From contig JAQQWL010000002.1 in NCBI GenBank assembly GCA_038363925.1, positions 3,720,001 through 3,784,000 of the forward strand: a DNA stretch of 64,000 nt. The letters are read 5' to 3'. The position numbers were made by a program, and so were the translations under genes. Positions 11,439 through 23,700 of the stretch are shown here, in pieces. The stretch comes from Apiospora phragmitis. Taxonomy: Eukaryota; Ascomycota; Sordariomycetes; Amphisphaeriales; Apiosporaceae. Under the pieces are notes generated by a model. The model was not told the origin of the DNA, made no database searches, and saw only the letters and a list, made by a program, of their open reading frames with translations. How positions within the stretch are numbered: the stretch's first letter is position 1; every line of letters begins with the position of its first letter.

Positions 11439-13850
11439 TCAGTCGGTCATGCGCCAAGTGTCAAACCACTTCATGTAGCTGTACTGCTTGTTCGGGCCCG
11501 TCATACCCCAGCAGATCGGCATGAAGAAGATGTACAGACCAATGATGATGGTGTACAGAGTACCGTAAACGGCATATTGGATAGCCTTCTTTTGGGTGCG
11601 AACCATGAAGTCGACCAGGAAGCCAAGGGTGAGGATAGCGAAGTAGAGCGCAGGGTAATAGTGGTGGACGTAAGTAACACGCGCCATGACGACGAAAGGC
11701 AGGTAGTGAAGGAACCAGCCAAGAATCGGGTAAAGACCCGAGTAGTGGATCTGGTCGATTTCTTCTTGCGACAAGTCCCTGAAGCCTCGCTGCCATCGGA
11801 GGATATACCAAACTGTTACAAGTCCGACAACGCCAAGAGACAAGGTCGAGGCCCAATAGATGAAGGGATTGCCAAGGAGGAAATATTTCACGATCTTGTC
11901 GTCCCAACCGCACATGCGGAGACCAACATTGAGGATAGGCCATTGCCACCACTGCGAGGCAAGGTCGTCCTGCTTGTCGGGGTCTGGAACAAGGGCGTTG
12001 TTCGAAGTCATCATAGCAACGTTGAGGTGGATAAAGTCGTGGAAGAAGGGCGACTTATACTTTCCAGGATCTCCAGGGGGGACTGTATTCACGTTAGCCT
12101 TGGCAAAGCAGATTTGAAGGTTCGTTACTTACGCTTTTCATTGGTGTGAGCCTCGATGTTCCAGTGAGTGAAGGTATCCCGAGGGTTGTTGGTCTTGTCG
12201 CAAGTAACCTCGATCTGCTTGAAACCCCATTGGGGGAGATTGACGTTGCCGGCACGGAGATAACAGCCCATTGACGGGTGCTTCAGGCGGAAACCAGTTG
12301 TCAGGGTACGAACTCGGCTCCTATCACGAGATGCGACATCGCTGACGACCTCAATTTGCCAGTGATCCTTCTCATCGCCTACCGTAAGGTTACCGTAGGA
12401 GGAAACTTCCTTGTGTGACTTGGTGACGGGGGCAGCGATGTCGTGAGAGTGGAGGTTGCGGCCAGTCTGGGTGTGAATCAGGCGGACGACACTGCCGTCT
12501 CCAATGAATCTAGGCTCCTCCTCCGGGTTGAAGTCGGCATCGTGTCGGTTCGGGTAGAACCACCACTCATTGTTGGCATCCTTGTGATGGTAGCAGGTAA
12601 CTTGCTGCTGGTTGGAACCCTCAGGGTAGGTTTGGACGTGACTGTGCAACAGACCTCCACCATATCCCATGTTCTTGAGAGTAACTTTAGACCCGATAGC
12701 GACCTCGAGCGGTGAGTTTCGACCAATCTCGCTGCCTTCGAGGTTTGCTTGGAACAGAGAACTCATCTGGGCGTCTCCGGGGCCGCTTCGCGTGAGAATG
12801 GCAAAGTGAAGAGCGAATGAAAACAGGTACACAAGGAAAGGGACAACGATTAGTCCGACGACGCGAGCACCCACATGGGCAGTCAGTGTTGTAATGGGCA
12901 TCTTGGTATTGCCAAATTTGTTCCACAGATCCTCGATAGTGTAGAGTCCGACGAGGGCAGTGACAAAAAGCCCAACGAGCTTGATGCTGCAGACAAAACC
13001 CAAGCTGAGACCAGTCATGAACAGCCAGAAAAACCATTCTGGGTCGAAGCTGTACTGTTGTTGTCTGTGGAACTTGGACCAGCAGAAGACAGTTGCGACG
13101 GTGCCGAACAGAAGCATGGAGTCGAGGAGAATGAAGCGGCTGATGGTGGTGTACGAGTTCTCGCAGAGGACCATGAGGGTAACGAGCCAGACGGCCGGGC
13201 GCTTCAGATTCAACTCGCGAGCAGTGAAGTAGGCCAGCGGGATGCACAGAATGCCCCAGAAGGCGTTGAAGGCGCGCATGAAGGTGTAGTTGAGCTCCTC
13301 GGGGTAGGTTTCACCGGACTTGAATTCGAAGGAGCCATTGTATCCAGCCAGAACACCAGACAACCCGACGAGGATCTTGCCCAGAGGAGGGTGCCTATAC
13401 TAACATTAATATTTGTGTTTCTTCCACCATTACTCGGCACATTCATCGGTACGTACACGTCGAAGAAGAGCTCGCGCTTGATATAGTGCGAACCGAACTT
13501 GCCGAAGTGAGCCTCATCCCAGGTGACGATCGGGCTAAGGCCAATCTTGTATAGTCGAGTAAAGAAGGCAAGAGCCGTGAAGATGATTGGCGCAATGATG
13601 AACTCCCACTCATCGAGGAACTCGAGGACAGGGGATTGCTGCTGTGGAGGCGGTACTCGTTAGCTGGCCGGATCTCCAGCAGTAAAGGGCGGGCTCAAAG
13701 CTTTCATACCTTCTTCCCATGTATCTTCTTCTCGTCGACTTCGACCTGTTGAACTGGAACAGTTACCGGGGTACCGGGGACGTTACGCTGGCGTAGACCT
13801 TGGCCGTTCGGATCGGTGCCGGAGGCAACCGTGGCCTTTTGATCGGCCAT
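11439..13850 (-). CDS. PMT2: Dolichyl-phosphate-mannose:protein O-mannosyltransferase, PMT2 family
   Basis: Minus strand, four exons 13850-13710, 13641-13457, 13394-12133 and 12082-11439, giving 743 residues with no frame break. It transfers mannose from dolichyl phosphate to Ser/Thr of secretory proteins in the ER membrane. The first lumenal loop carries the catalytic Asp-Glu pair in VTWDEAHFGKFGSHYI, followed by HPPLGKILVGLSGVLAGYNG. Several membrane spans follow, then a MIR-repeat block (~residues 330-520). The block LLHSHVQTYPEGSNQQQVTC and TGRNLHSHDIAAPVTKSHKE are diagnostic for the PMT2 subfamily rather than PMT1 or PMT4. The last exon encodes the C-terminal multi-span domain ending in KWFDTWRMTD. 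Length fits yeast Pmt2 (759). PMT2 proteins usually act as heterodimers with PMT1 types. Confidence 0.95.
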
Positions 13851-15388
13851 GGCTGTAGGATATCGTTGACTATTCCACCGAGGACAACCAAGCTCGCATT
13901 CAAGAACACGGCAAATGGGCCGGAGAGGAGGTTGCTAGAGAAGAAAGAAAAAAGTAGGACCTCAAGCGAATGTGAGAATCGGAATAAATAGAAGAAGAGG
14001 GTAAAAAGATCTAATGGGACGAAGGTGTACCACGTCAAGTCAGACCCCCTTCCAGTAAAGTAGGAGGACGAATTGAGGATGAATTAATTGGCTCTGGGTC
14101 ACCAAGACACAAGAGAATCACAATGTGGCCCCTTGGACGATGTCTGGCAGAAAATAATGGCAATCCAATAATACGAATTCACCATAGGGGGAGGAGGAGA
14201 GAGCAGTGCTACATGCAGCCAACCCTGGACCTGGCTGTACATGGACCTGGACCTGGAAAGTGGGCGGGAAAAACGCGATACTATTTCGAGAACAAACTGG
14301 CCTGATCTCTCAATTGAATTAGGGGGAACATTAGCAAGCTAAAGAGCTTCCCCCCCTGTCCGGCCCTGCAAAAGCTCGGTCCCCTCTGCTGGGCTAGCGC
14401 TGATGTGCCTCCCAGCTGGGGCAAGGTGCACTCTGTTCACAGTGATAAGTCCTTCCCGCTTAACCGCTACGTTGGGACGATTGGATCGATTTTAACAGTT
14501 AAGTATTGCATGATATGCAGAAAGGCGACCTGATATAGACTTGCATTATAGTGCTCTTGTTTGCATATAAGATGATGTCCCAGCGAGAAGCATCGGAAAT
14601 ATGTATAGACATTCCAGGTGATAGGCAATTGATGTACTTAACAGATTACGGGTTGCATGTCACTGATGGGAACCCAAGTACCCCGCCAGGAAGCTGCTCC
14701 GGTAATGGATTCCAGTTAAATATAAGAGGTACTTCACGAATTCCAAGTAGACGGTATATAGCTCAAACTCTCAACGTCGAATAATCTCGAGGTTGAAGCT
14801 GATAAACGTTTTGACGAGTAGGTATGCAGTTCGATCAATTAAAATGTCAACGGCAGTAATGATACATTGGGTACACCATCATCCGACAACGGCATGTTTG
14901 CTCTTATCACTTACGGCTGTGTGTCCTCTCGGAGCAACTTGAGGACGAGGCCTTAGAACTACATACTTTAGGTATGTGTCACTATCTCCTCGGGGACAGA
15001 AGTAGTTTCCCATAGACTAATACTTTTGTACATTGTAAAAGTCGCACTTGCCTTAACTGGCATTTTCATGGCCCTGCAAAGGAACACTTGTCCCCATCTA
15101 GCGCTAACAGTCTTTGTCCAACCACCGGACTGATCTGATGAGATGATATACAAGGAAATTCCCACGCATTAAAAACTCGCAAATGCACCCTAACCCATCT
15201 CTACTCCTCTTTGTGCATGTCTCATACTGTTCTCTGTCCTTCATCAGTCAGGCCGATGTCATGCAACTCGAAGCAAAAGAATGGTTAATCCTTTCCCACA
15301 TAGATCCTGCCCACCGTCTATATGATTTGTAACGAGACTCGGTCTTCTTATCATGGCAATCATCGTTGTGTAACGCAATCGAACCGTC
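13851..15388. other. Intergenic: PMT2 promoter and sugar-porter 3' region
   Basis: The 13851-14050 part is purine-rich on the plus strand, that is, a pyrimidine-rich PMT2 leader. A short tandem of GGACCTGG (14236-14258) is visible. No gene is supported. Confidence 0.55.
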
Positions 15389-17712
15389 TCAGTCCTCGTT
15401 GTCTTCCAACGGGGCATATCTGGCTCTACCAGCCGGGCTGCCGCTGCCGCCTCGATCACGGCCGACCATACGGCCTAGCCATTCGCCGACTCTACCACGC
15501 GAGCCACTCTCTGATCGCAGATGAGGCTTACCATCGATCACATTGAGTACCGGCGGGTCAATGCTCATCGGGGGGATATCATCAGTAGGGCCCGGCCGTC
15601 CCCTGAACGAACCATCCGGAGACGATACCCGGAAGATGGATCCAGTTTCTGACCTCACACTAGGAGAAGCCATCGCAGTTGTGTTGTCCCCAAATAGAGA
15701 GCCCATTTCCTCTAGACGAACGCCACATGTCTCGGGATAAATGAAGTAGACTATTCTTCGTTAGACTCCATATAGAGTAATTGGGATTCCTGATCAAGCT
15801 CACCTGTTACGAAACTGACAACGCAGAAAAATGCATGAACCAGGTAAAGGCGCCACCCGATCCAGTCCTGGAGAATGGGAGTCTGTTCCCCAACAATGAA
15901 GTTGAAGGTCCAGTTCGCTGCTGTCGATAAACTAGCGCCCTTGGATCTGATGCTCAACGGCAGGATCTCGGGAGGATAGAGCCACGGAATCTGCGGATCA
16001 TTAGCTCGTGGTTCAGTGAAACAAGTTAGGGGCGAACAAGATACGACGTACCGGTCCCCAAGAGTACCCGAAGGCAGCATTATAGAGCATGACAAAGACA
16101 ACCACCAAAGTGGGCGTGAGCTCTATGTCTAGGTATATGAAATACGATACCATGGATAACGAAATTGCCATAGCAATAGCACCGGTAAGAAGGATGAAGC
16201 GCCGACCCCAGCGATCAACAATGTACCATGGCGGGATCGTGGAGAGTAGGTAAGTAATACCGTTGATGCCAGTCATCTTAACAGCATCATGCCCTACCCA
16301 GCCAGCCGATTCGAAGACGTAGGGGGCATAGTACGAGATGACGTTGATGCCATTCAGTTGGGCCAACGCTTGCGCCGACATGGCAATGAAGACGCGTGTC
16401 TTATATTTTCGGAACATTTCCGAGTAGGTTCTCTCGCCCTCCATGCGCTGTAGAAGCACGTCCATCTTGATTTCTCTGAATTCGTCACGCGCCTTTGGGT
16501 TATGAATATCGCCAGCTCCATACAGATTCGCGATAACAACAATGCCCTCTTCATCGTGGTCGTGGTCCAGAAGCCATCTAGCCATTTATCAGCTGCGTGC
16601 TCGTGTGTGGGAGGGGACGAAACTTACCGTGGCGACTCCACGATGACCAAGCTACCCAATCCAAGCAAAGCACCCATAACGCATTGCATCCCAAGAGGGG
16701 CACGCCATGAGTAGTTGTTCTCGATGAAACCGCAGAAGTAGTCTACCCAGACGGATGTGGCATATCCGATGATGTTACCAGAAAACTCGATGCAAGCCAA
16801 CTTGCCCCGGTTGTGAGGTGGGGAGATTTCGGACTGGTAAACGGGCACAATAGTCGACAGAGTACCGACACCAAGACCGGCAATGATTCTGCCGAGCATC
16901 ATCATTGGCATGTTGGTCGCGAATGTCTGCAAGGCGCCTCCAACAAAGAATATCATCGAGCCGTATCCAATTGTCTTTCTCCGCCCAATGGCGTCTCCGA
17001 TTTTGCCGACAGCAAGGGATGATATCAGGGCGCCAATCTCGAGGATGGCGACCATGGTTCCAATCTCGGCATGAGACGGGTGGTTGAAGTAGTCTCGAAA
17101 GAAAGGACCGCTGTAGTTTCATATTAGTATACTGCCCTATAGAGCTGACGAGGACGAGGAACCAAAGTCGTACGTAATGATACCGGACATAACACCTTGA
17201 TCATATCCAAATAAGAATACACCTAATGAGACGAAGATACTGGTGAAGTAACTAGATTGTAGGTTAGCAAGTCTGCTGTTTATGGTGAGATCGTCCCTGG
17301 AAGGTTCTTACATGAGGGGCTTGCCCGTGAGGCCGTGGACCCCCGTGCTAGGCATGATGAGGGATAGTATTCGCGCAGCTCTAGAGGGACGGCGAGGAGG
17401 GACGCTGGGGATCTCGATCGAGTCCTTATTAACGACGCCAGGTTGTTCTTTAGAGTATGCGTCACTGTGGGCAGAGACAGAGCGTCGAAACTGCACACGC
17501 TTGGTGTTGGGGTGCTTTTTGGTGTTGACTAGGCCGGTAAGCAAGTCGTCGTTCTTCAGCGAGGTGTCCTGCAGGCGTAACCTCAGAGGGTCCTCCTCAT
17601 CGGCCAACTGCTCGGCGATGTCACCAGTGTCGGTCCAGTCGTCGAAGTCGGAGTCGGAGTTGGAGGAAGACCTGGTAGGGGAGGAAGGGCGTTCACCGCG
17701 GCCTGCCAACAA
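15389..17712 (-). CDS. MFS sugar-porter family transporter with long cytosolic N-terminus
   Basis: Minus strand exons: (start uncertain)-17312, 17251-17174, 17110-16628, 16577-16052, 15990-15804 and 15750-15389; all junction phases agree. Twelve-span sugar-porter motifs are present: GVFLFGYDQGVMSGIIT, GDAIGRRKTIGYGS, GRIIAGLGVGTLSTIVPVYQ, VESPRWLL, QLNGINVISYYAPYVF, DRWGRRF, IPWLYPPEILPLSIRSKGAS and PETCGVRLEEM. They indicate proton-coupled or facilitated monosaccharide/polyol uptake at the plasma membrane; the substrate cannot be read. An acidic/Ser-rich cytosolic N-terminus of at least 130 residues (SDSDFDDWTDTGDIAEQLAD) precedes the first span, and a ~110-residue Ser/Gly/Arg-rich tail follows the last. 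No in-frame ATG lies before the conserved LLAGRGE, where the frame is open back to a stop near 17895, so an upstream exon or a sequence error hides the real start. Confidence 0.88.
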
Positions 17713-20700
17713 TGACGTCGATTGGGCGCCGTGTTCTCGTTCGTGGTCGGGTCGGCTGGAGAGGGTTCGGAGGGGAATATTGGACGGAAGACGGGCTTGG
17801 TTTTGAGAAGGAATTTTGAAGGATATGGGGCTGTTGAGCAGCAGCCTCCCTTCCGCTCTAAAACAAAGATAGATAGGGAATAGAGTTGGGGGTGGTTAGG
17901 ATCGGAACGGTGGGCTTGCGGCAATCCGGGTCATCTGGTCTGGCGTGGTTTGGGGTGTAAGTTGGGCAGGTCGGTAAAGGTGATGACGGTTTCCAGGTGG
18001 ATCACAGGACGTGCAGACTGAGTGCAGTGCAAGCGCAGTGGTACCTTCCGCAAGGTAAGGTAGGCTAGCCCAACCCGAGCTTGCTTGCTTGGGCGACTTC
18101 GGCTGCAACTGTCCAGAGAATCAATTGATTGACGGATGAGAAAGGAAAGGTATTATTTCACTGAGCGATGCAAGTGGATGGCGCTAATGCTTTACAGAAT
18201 GGACATGAGTAGTGTGTCCCTTTTGCTTTGGTTTTTCTCTCTTCTAATGAGCGACGAGTACTGTTACAGGAAGTGAGGAAAGAGAAGGAAGATTGTTGCG
18301 AAGGTCGATAGGAACTGAGGCACGGCAGGCAGGGCGGAAGAGATCGAACGTAGGTACCTCCTATTGGTCCCTCCTCCTGGCTGGCCTGGACCCCCTTTTT
18401 CTAGCATGGGCACTCACTAGACCCGCTGCAGCCCGCCTCTACAGTACATGACAGCATCGCTTGCTTGCCTGCGATCGTGGGGGGCCTCATACGCACGTGT
18501 AAATGAAAGGAATTTCCCACTGGTTAAGGCATCTCAGCACTACGAGTAACGAATAGCTATAGCTCCATTCTGGTGTTATACTTATGACCATGCATTTGCT
18601 ATACTCGCTTCGACGTGTCTAGGGCATGAAGTGAGACAACCTTCACATAGCTTCGTCCGAGGGAGTCAGGGGCCCTTTACGTCTTGCACAGTGTCCTTAC
18701 CATGTTTTCGCCCAAACATGACAAGCGACCAAATTTGCAAGTCATGGAAGGCCTGTTAGTTTGCTTTTCCGTACGTTATCATCGGCGGGCGGATCTTGCA
18801 CTCAGAAACATAGTACATGGCAAGAATCTATGTCGATCACTATGCGCTCCCGGCCCATCGGATTACGAGTCAGGCAGGAGGGCAGCCAGAGTCAGCTCAA
18901 TTAAAAGATTGATTCTCAATGAATACAGATGCGGCTCCCTATCGGCTACCAATTGATTACAGTCGATTGGCTTGGAGCCGGCAAGTGCCCAATGCAACCA
19001 GATCTATGTTGGATTGTGTGCTCATCGACGAGCGATGAGATAGAGCGCATTCGGGCTCTCATAATCTACTTCCTTCGACCCACCACCCACCTCATGCAGG
19101 CCGTCGTCAGATTCTTGCTTCACCTTGTGTGCATCATGCACTTGTCCCAGCAAGCTGTCTTGGCCATTTTGGTACACATACTACATACAAGCATGGCTGT
19201 ATGAGACAGTAGGAGTACAGTGGCATGGCTTTTTGTAGGACAAGGACCCCGATCACGAGCTTATTGGAACCTACCATTCCGTACAAGTCTCGAGTCCCAC
19301 CAGAGACCCACGTTTGTCATCATCGTCCCCATTTTGCTGGAGGCGGTCTACGTCGCAGTACTTATCGTGAGAGGGGCAGAGGGACCTCACACACCAGCCT
19401 AAGTAGGCCGCCGACAAACTGACACCCCGCTTCCCCAACTTCCAACCCGTTTTCCCCATGGGAAGATAGATGGTTCCAATTGACTGGATAAATGGAGATC
19501 ACTGCTCACCCCCCCCCCCCCTCCATTTTATCACGAGGAATAAACTGCGACCCGTGGAAGGGACTTGTGATGAGACATCCACAGGGAACTCCTGGATGTC
19601 CTGCTGACCATCGTTCCTGATCATCAGCTCCCCTCAGCCGGGCAAGCCTTGCTAGCATCAGCTACAGTGCCTTGCTAATCACTAAACTTACTTAACTAAA
19701 ACGAAGTTATCCTTGGCCCAAGAACAACCACAGAGGGTTGCGGATTGGGTGTCCTTCGAATATGTGTGTATTGAGTCAGGGTGTATTCCAAAAACTATCG
19801 GTCAATGCCGTTTTAAACGTACCGATTCCCTGTCAACTGTCTGTACGCAAAATCCCGCGAGAGCAACATACGGATCGGGCTCACGGTCTACGAACGACTA
19901 TAGATACCTACTATATCAACATTGCCAGCTCTAAAGGCTGTGTCCAATGGCGCTGAGACGACCTAAGCCTGTGAGGTATGTATCACTGCAGTAGTCACCT
20001 TCAAATCCCAAATCGAAGTAGGTACCTACAGCCGAGCACTCGTGAAGGGGCCGTTGGCGTAGCTGGATCAACCATCGATGTAACCGGGTCATCCCTTACC
20101 ATACCTGGGCCTCCCGCTGGCGTAACCGGGTCTTCCGTTGCCTCGTGTCGTCGCTCCATTGCCGAGACTCGGTGTCTTTCAAGGACTAATGGGTCGTTCC
20201 AGGCCGATGAGTTGTGTATTCTGGTGACCTTACTTGAAGAGGATATGTTCTTCAGCGCTCGGGGGGAAGCCGCGCTAAGTTTTGGGGTCAATAGAAGGCC
20301 TGCTTGTAACACGCTACTAGGAAATATATGTAATACTTCTAGGATTCAGAGGTTACCTTAATATATACACCCGTCTTTCTTCTTCTTGGGGATGTTTGTA
20401 ATGGTTTTGACGGTTCTCCCAAATTACGTATAGTTCGTAGTGATAACATGAATCTACTAGAAGGCAGCGTCCATGTGCATACCCAGGGACCAAGAGAGAG
20501 TTTGCATATATACACACATATTGCATCAGAATAGGACTCCTGCGAATCCTGTTTGTATACACATTTATACTTTCCATGTTGAACTTCGCTACACAGGTGA
20601 GACGCACAAAACCAAGGGGATATGTGTCGGAAGACAGAGCCAGCAGACGCCCGCCCCTTGCCAATGTTCAGCGTATGTGCGAAGCGAGGCCTTGCTAGCG

Positions 20701-23700
20701 ATGATATGCCATCAGCCGTGGTTCAGGAGATTTTCAGTCTAAATGCTTGATAAAATCTGGGAGTACTAGCAATACCATTCCCATATAATATAAGCTCGGC
20801 AGCGGGACAAGTTTCTGTACGTGGAATATGGCTGGCCAAGGCGTTTCGAAATGAGGGCCAACCCACGATGACTATAATGACGTGAAGTTGTCGAACTTCC
20901 TTCACTTGATTGCCTCGTCATACACTATACTCTTTTAGAATCCCATCTCGCAGTGTTAATGTGGCATATCGGCAAGTGAAAGTGGTTCATAAGATAACTA
21001 TCAAGCTTCTGCACTTGGTTATTAGACTATACCGCTCTTGGGAGAAGACCACCGTGTCTCTAATATAGCGGTATGTTATGTGTTGTCTAGGAGCTTATTA
21101 TGATATGTAAGTTCCGAATGCAGAGCGAGCGAAGGGCCGTTCAGCACCATAAGTCAATGGTGCTCTGTAGGGGCTTCCGGTTAATCAGATCCGTTCAGGC
21201 TGTGCACTGGAATGGCTTTCGTCGTGTGCTTTCGGGAGCATACGGTCCAATATATGTGCACTTTGGTAGGCTATCTAGTTTCAAGGTCCTATGACTTGCT
21301 GTAACGCGTAAGATCTCACTGATATAGGGAATAGTTTAGGGCGCCGTAGAGACCATACTGACACGTAAGGGGGTTTCTGGCATTGTAGCCGGGTCGCTAT
21401 CAGCCACGACAATGATGTGCAAAGTCAATAGTGAGTCAAAGCCCGGTCAATACTGATGTATGCTGTTGCTATGGTTATCTTCACGGCACGGTATCACTGC
21501 CCTGTCATTGAAATTCCCCCAGGTCTTCTTAATCCGCGCGTCTCATGGTATAATGCGGTCTGTATTGCTCGCGTATGGTTGCTTGCCGTAGATATGCAGG
21601 TGCGTATCGGGGATGAATTCAGACAGCGGGAAATGACAAGGCTTATTAAAGGCATGGCTTTCACACCTGTGCTTTTGGACCGGCTTGAGTCTTACAGATG
21701 GTTGTGAAGGAGCAATGTAGTCCCAAGACGGGGAAAGTAGCTGCGTAGATACAAGTCCTTCTTGACGTATAAAATTAGAATAGCCGAATTTTACTTGTAA
21801 TGATAGAAGAAAGCAAGCCAGCACCAAGTGATGTATTGTTGCTTGTGCATGGAGATATCGTTCCCGTGCTGGGATATATATCAGATATTTATATATGTAC
21901 GTACGTATAGGCGCCACCAAGGGGATTCACATCAAATATGTCAGCTGAACATAAAGACATCATGAAGGAATATACCCCGATTACTGGGCACACATAACCC
22001 TCTGCGGAACGACACGCATATAGGCGATCACTGGCATCACATGAACATTACTGTCCAAAAGATCACATTCCTTCACCTCGCCCCCCATACGGGGTTCGGG
22101 AAGCAAGTGGTGATATGTTTTACTGTACCAATCTATCAGGAATCATTACGAACCACCCACGTGAGAAGTAAGCATACCCAATGGCATACAGGGAGTCAAG
22201 TCCTAGCTGTGTCTCATGAAGTAGGAGCTGCAAACCTTTTTTCTAACCCAAGTTGAACATAGCGAGGGCATATGATCTCGATTCGACGATTGCTTCACCA
22301 GGATAGAGGAACTCAATAAAACCACTCCATTGAAGAGTTTGGTCTATCTGGATGCGTCCGAACCAGTATTGAACAGCCAATGCCCGTTAATTTCAAATAT
22401 AGTTAAGTGAATATCTGTAAGGGGTCGGCGATAAGCTTTAGTAGATATCCAAGACGCTGACTTGGAATGTAGACCTTTTGCCCAGTCGGGGATGACCTGG
22501 CTCAGTTGGCTAGACTGTGCTACTGTTTTCGCCATGACAATATCCAACTCCCATCGTACGAGCCAGGTGATTCAGGAGCGATTACAAGTCCACAAGATGT
22601 ACAGGAGATGGAATACACACGTGTCTCCAGTGCTGGACACAAATGAGTTCAAAATAGATTACCAATCGCGCTGATAGGGATTGAATCTATCTTTGAGCAT
22701 CATTCCCCGTAACAGCGGAAGATATATAGACCTCAATCTATATTTCAAATGGCACACTACCTAAGGTATCATAACGGTAGCGCAACCCCAAAGAGGGCCA
22801 TACGTTAAGGCTCTCGCCAGCTGCTTTATTAGCAGCGACAAAGAACATAACAGTTTCTCACGGCGATGTAAAACGATAGAAGCATCGAAGATTCTCGCCG
22901 AGCTGACGTGCCTCGCATACTGGGCCTTGATCTGCTGGCGACACCAGTAGGCTTGAAAAGTTGGCTGGTCACAGTCGCCAGGTGGCCTCGAATCATTATC
23001 CTAGAAATCAGCCGCAGCTAGTACCTAATGCAAAGCTGACGGGGGTGGCATTATAAAGAAGACTATAGCTTGCGCATTTACAGTGTCGGGTCCATGCTTG
23101 ATGACAGTTATCGTGGGTTCTTCTTTAGTCTACCGGTGGAGGCTGGGCAGTCACCATAAGAGGCGTACTATGACTTCTACGAACCCAAGACGGGATTGCC
23201 TACAGTATATTCATCTATAATCCACCCACGGCCCTTTTCAGAGGCCTGACTCTGGCCCATGCTGAAACATAGGTGAGCAGTCACGATAAGAGACGGATAC
23301 ACACTTAGACACCAAACCAGCTTGTAACCTTAATATTGACGTCACACGTCACATAAGGAGAGATGCGAGCCTCACTTGAAGTTTTTATTCCTGGCTTGGC
23401 TATTATGACGCGGCCGCCGAGGCTTGAGGTTTCAGCGTGAACAAGCAAGAGGCAGTCACTAGACTCCTAGACAGGGGCTACTATTAAGACCAACAGTCAG
23501 ACTACTGCAAACCATCATCGGCACGACTGGATGACAAGACGTGGTGGCAACGACAGCAAACGCCATAGCCGTCGACCAGTGAGGTTGACGAGCGCCTTCC
23601 AAGCTGTGGCTGAAACCTTGGAAATCCCTGGCGATGGCGCTATCATCCATGCAAACGAAACCGTATATACCCTTGCTCTCCCAGCAAAAACTTCAGCTTT

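Noticed and set aside
22760..22790. CCTAAGGTATCATAACGGTAGCG resembling part of large-subunit rRNA
   Set aside because: The order of elements differs from the conserved rRNA helix and flanking sequence has no rRNA similarity that I can see.
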